The notes below the pieces were generated by a model. It was not told the origin of the DNA, made no database searches, and saw only the letters and a list, made by a program, of their open reading frames with translations. A stretch of DNA of 64,000 bases from Pycnococcus provasolii (taxonomy: Eukaryota; Chlorophyta; Pseudoscourfieldiophyceae; Pseudoscourfieldiales). Location: the NCBI GenBank assembly GCA_049487715.1, contig CP150590.1:178695-242694 (forward strand), given 5' to 3'. Of the stretch, positions 63,104 to 64,000 are shown piece after piece; position 1 is the stretch's first letter, and every line of letters begins with the position of its first letter. Made by a program: the position numbers and the translations under genes.

Positions 63104-63773
63104 CTCCTTCGCCGTCGTCGTCAAGCACGACCGTCTGCACGTTTGCCGTGATGTTCCGCCGCGACAGCTCCCGCGAAGTGCGCTCGTGCACTAGCCCACG
63201 TGGCACGGTGTAGTTGTTGCCACCGTCATCTGCGAAGATCAAGTGTAGCAACTCTCGCTTCAACTTCCACAGATCACACAATTTTTCCTCGGGATAATTG
63301 TTATATTCATCTTCGACAATCTGCGCAAGTTCCTCCTCGTCGAAGGTCTTAGTCTTTTTCGAGACTTTCGCGCCGAGGCTATTGAAGAAAGCCAAGTCGT
63401 TCACGTTTGTGTCAGGCGAGCGCGGTGGTTGTTCGATGGTGACGATGCGCGGACCTCCCGCTGCCGGCGGCTCTCCGGCGGCCTTGAGGATGTCGGCGTT
63501 GCCCTTCTTAACGTGCGGCGTGGCGTTATCTTGCTGCACGGTGACGCAAGTTGCCCAAGGCATCTTCTCGCGTATGGCCGCAAAGACTTTGTCCTTCATG
63601 AACTCGGCGTATCGCGTGCCGTTCATGGTCACGTCTTTCTGGTACGCGTCACCCTTCTTCCGCTTTTTCGACGTGCGCTTCGCCACCGTAGTCTCCGATA
63701 CTCTCCAAATCCCCACCAGGCCGTTGAACCCATGCTCCGGCCGCGGCTTGGCGACCGCGCACAAGAACATTAC
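62973..63773 (-). pseudogene. Plant-type mariner (Tc1/mariner) transposase truncated by the telomere
   Basis: The frame starts VMFLCAVAKPRP, a conserved internal block of plant mariner-like transposases. It contains VQQDNATPH (second catalytic Asp) and QPPRSPDTNVNDLAFFNSL (third Asp), with 38 residues between the two Asp, close to the DD39D spacing. The first Asp (normally in a DEKWF-type motif ~30-40 residues upstream), the linker and the HTH DNA-binding region are absent because TTAGGG repeats begin two bases beyond. It cannot be an active transposase. Confidence 0.88.
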
Positions 63774-63774
63774 A

Positions 63775-64000
63775 TTAGGGTTAGGGTTAGGGTTAGGGTT
63801 AGGGTTAGGGTTAGGGTTAGGGTTAGGGTTAGGGTTAGGGTTAGGGTTAGGGTTAGGGTTAGGGTTAGGGTTAGGGTTAGGGTTAGGGTTAGGGTTAGGG
63901 TTAGGGTTAGGGTTAGGGTTAGGGTTAGGGTTAGGGTTAGGGTTAGGGTTAGGGTTAGGGTTAGGGTTAGGGTTAGGGTTAGGGTTAGGGTTAGGGTTAG
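63775..64000 (+). repeat. Terminal telomere array (TTAGGG)n
   Basis: About 38 perfect TTAGGG units running to the last base. The G-rich strand points toward the 3' end, as expected for the right end of a chromosome. Confidence 0.97.

Overview
This is a eukaryotic nuclear window, and its right edge is a chromosome end: the last ~226 bases are (TTAGGG)n, with the G-rich strand running 5'->3' off the end. The gene content points to a small green-lineage alga, most likely prasinophyte-like. The evidence is a plastid-targeted ACT-domain protein of the ACR11/ACR12 type, a plant DUF506 protein, a plant-type secretory phospholipase A2, a plant-type mariner transposase (spacing close to DD39D), Ser-Pro-rich membrane proteins, and a circularly permuted tRNA gene, a trait known from prasinophytes and red algae. 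The species is inferred, not proven. Introns look short (about 32-150 nt where they can be inferred), with a few longer ones.

Left part (1-31 kb). This holds a 5'-truncated Pro-rich membrane protein; a secreted sialidase-like protein; a small three-exon Cys-rich protein whose first intron carries a 45-bp hairpin repeat array; a membrane protein with a TIR-like SHAW domain; an FkbM-like methyltransferase; a TTAA-flanked MITE; an HTH-coiled coil-EEP nuclease; a hAT-like element with a nested foldback; a 1202-aa ankyrin-coiled coil-kinase-RBR protein; an ankyrin-WW protein; a short-chain dehydrogenase; and a probably N-myristoylated triple-TIR protein.

Middle (31-48 kb). Copia and Gypsy debris is followed by an LRR protein, the phospholipase A2, a multi-exon receptor-like gene (beta-helix, TSP1, one membrane span, MLKL/HeLo-like helical bundle, kinase), the ACR11-like protein and the DUF506 protein.

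Right part (48-64 kb). A compound inverted duplication (50.5-56.6 kb) carries a permuted tRNA-Pro(AGG), an EEP nuclease fragment and, at its centre, an ABCC transporter pseudogene. After it come an NXPE/PC-esterase-like secreted protein, an EF-hand membrane protein and a mariner transposase cut off by the telomere.

Two threads tie the window together. First, arrays of a short hairpin motif (GGGCGAG-ACGGC-loop-GCCGT-GCGAGTCTTGT) lie upstream of, or in the first intron of, four unrelated genes, always in the gene's sense. Two of these genes also share a ~200-bp promoter/leader. Second, the window is rich in domains used elsewhere for innate immunity or cell death (TIR, TIR-like, ankyrin-kinase-RBR, HeLo-kinase, LRR), which suggests a subtelomeric neighbourhood of rapidly evolving signalling genes. 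Exon structures are inferred from reading frames and GT-AG sites only.
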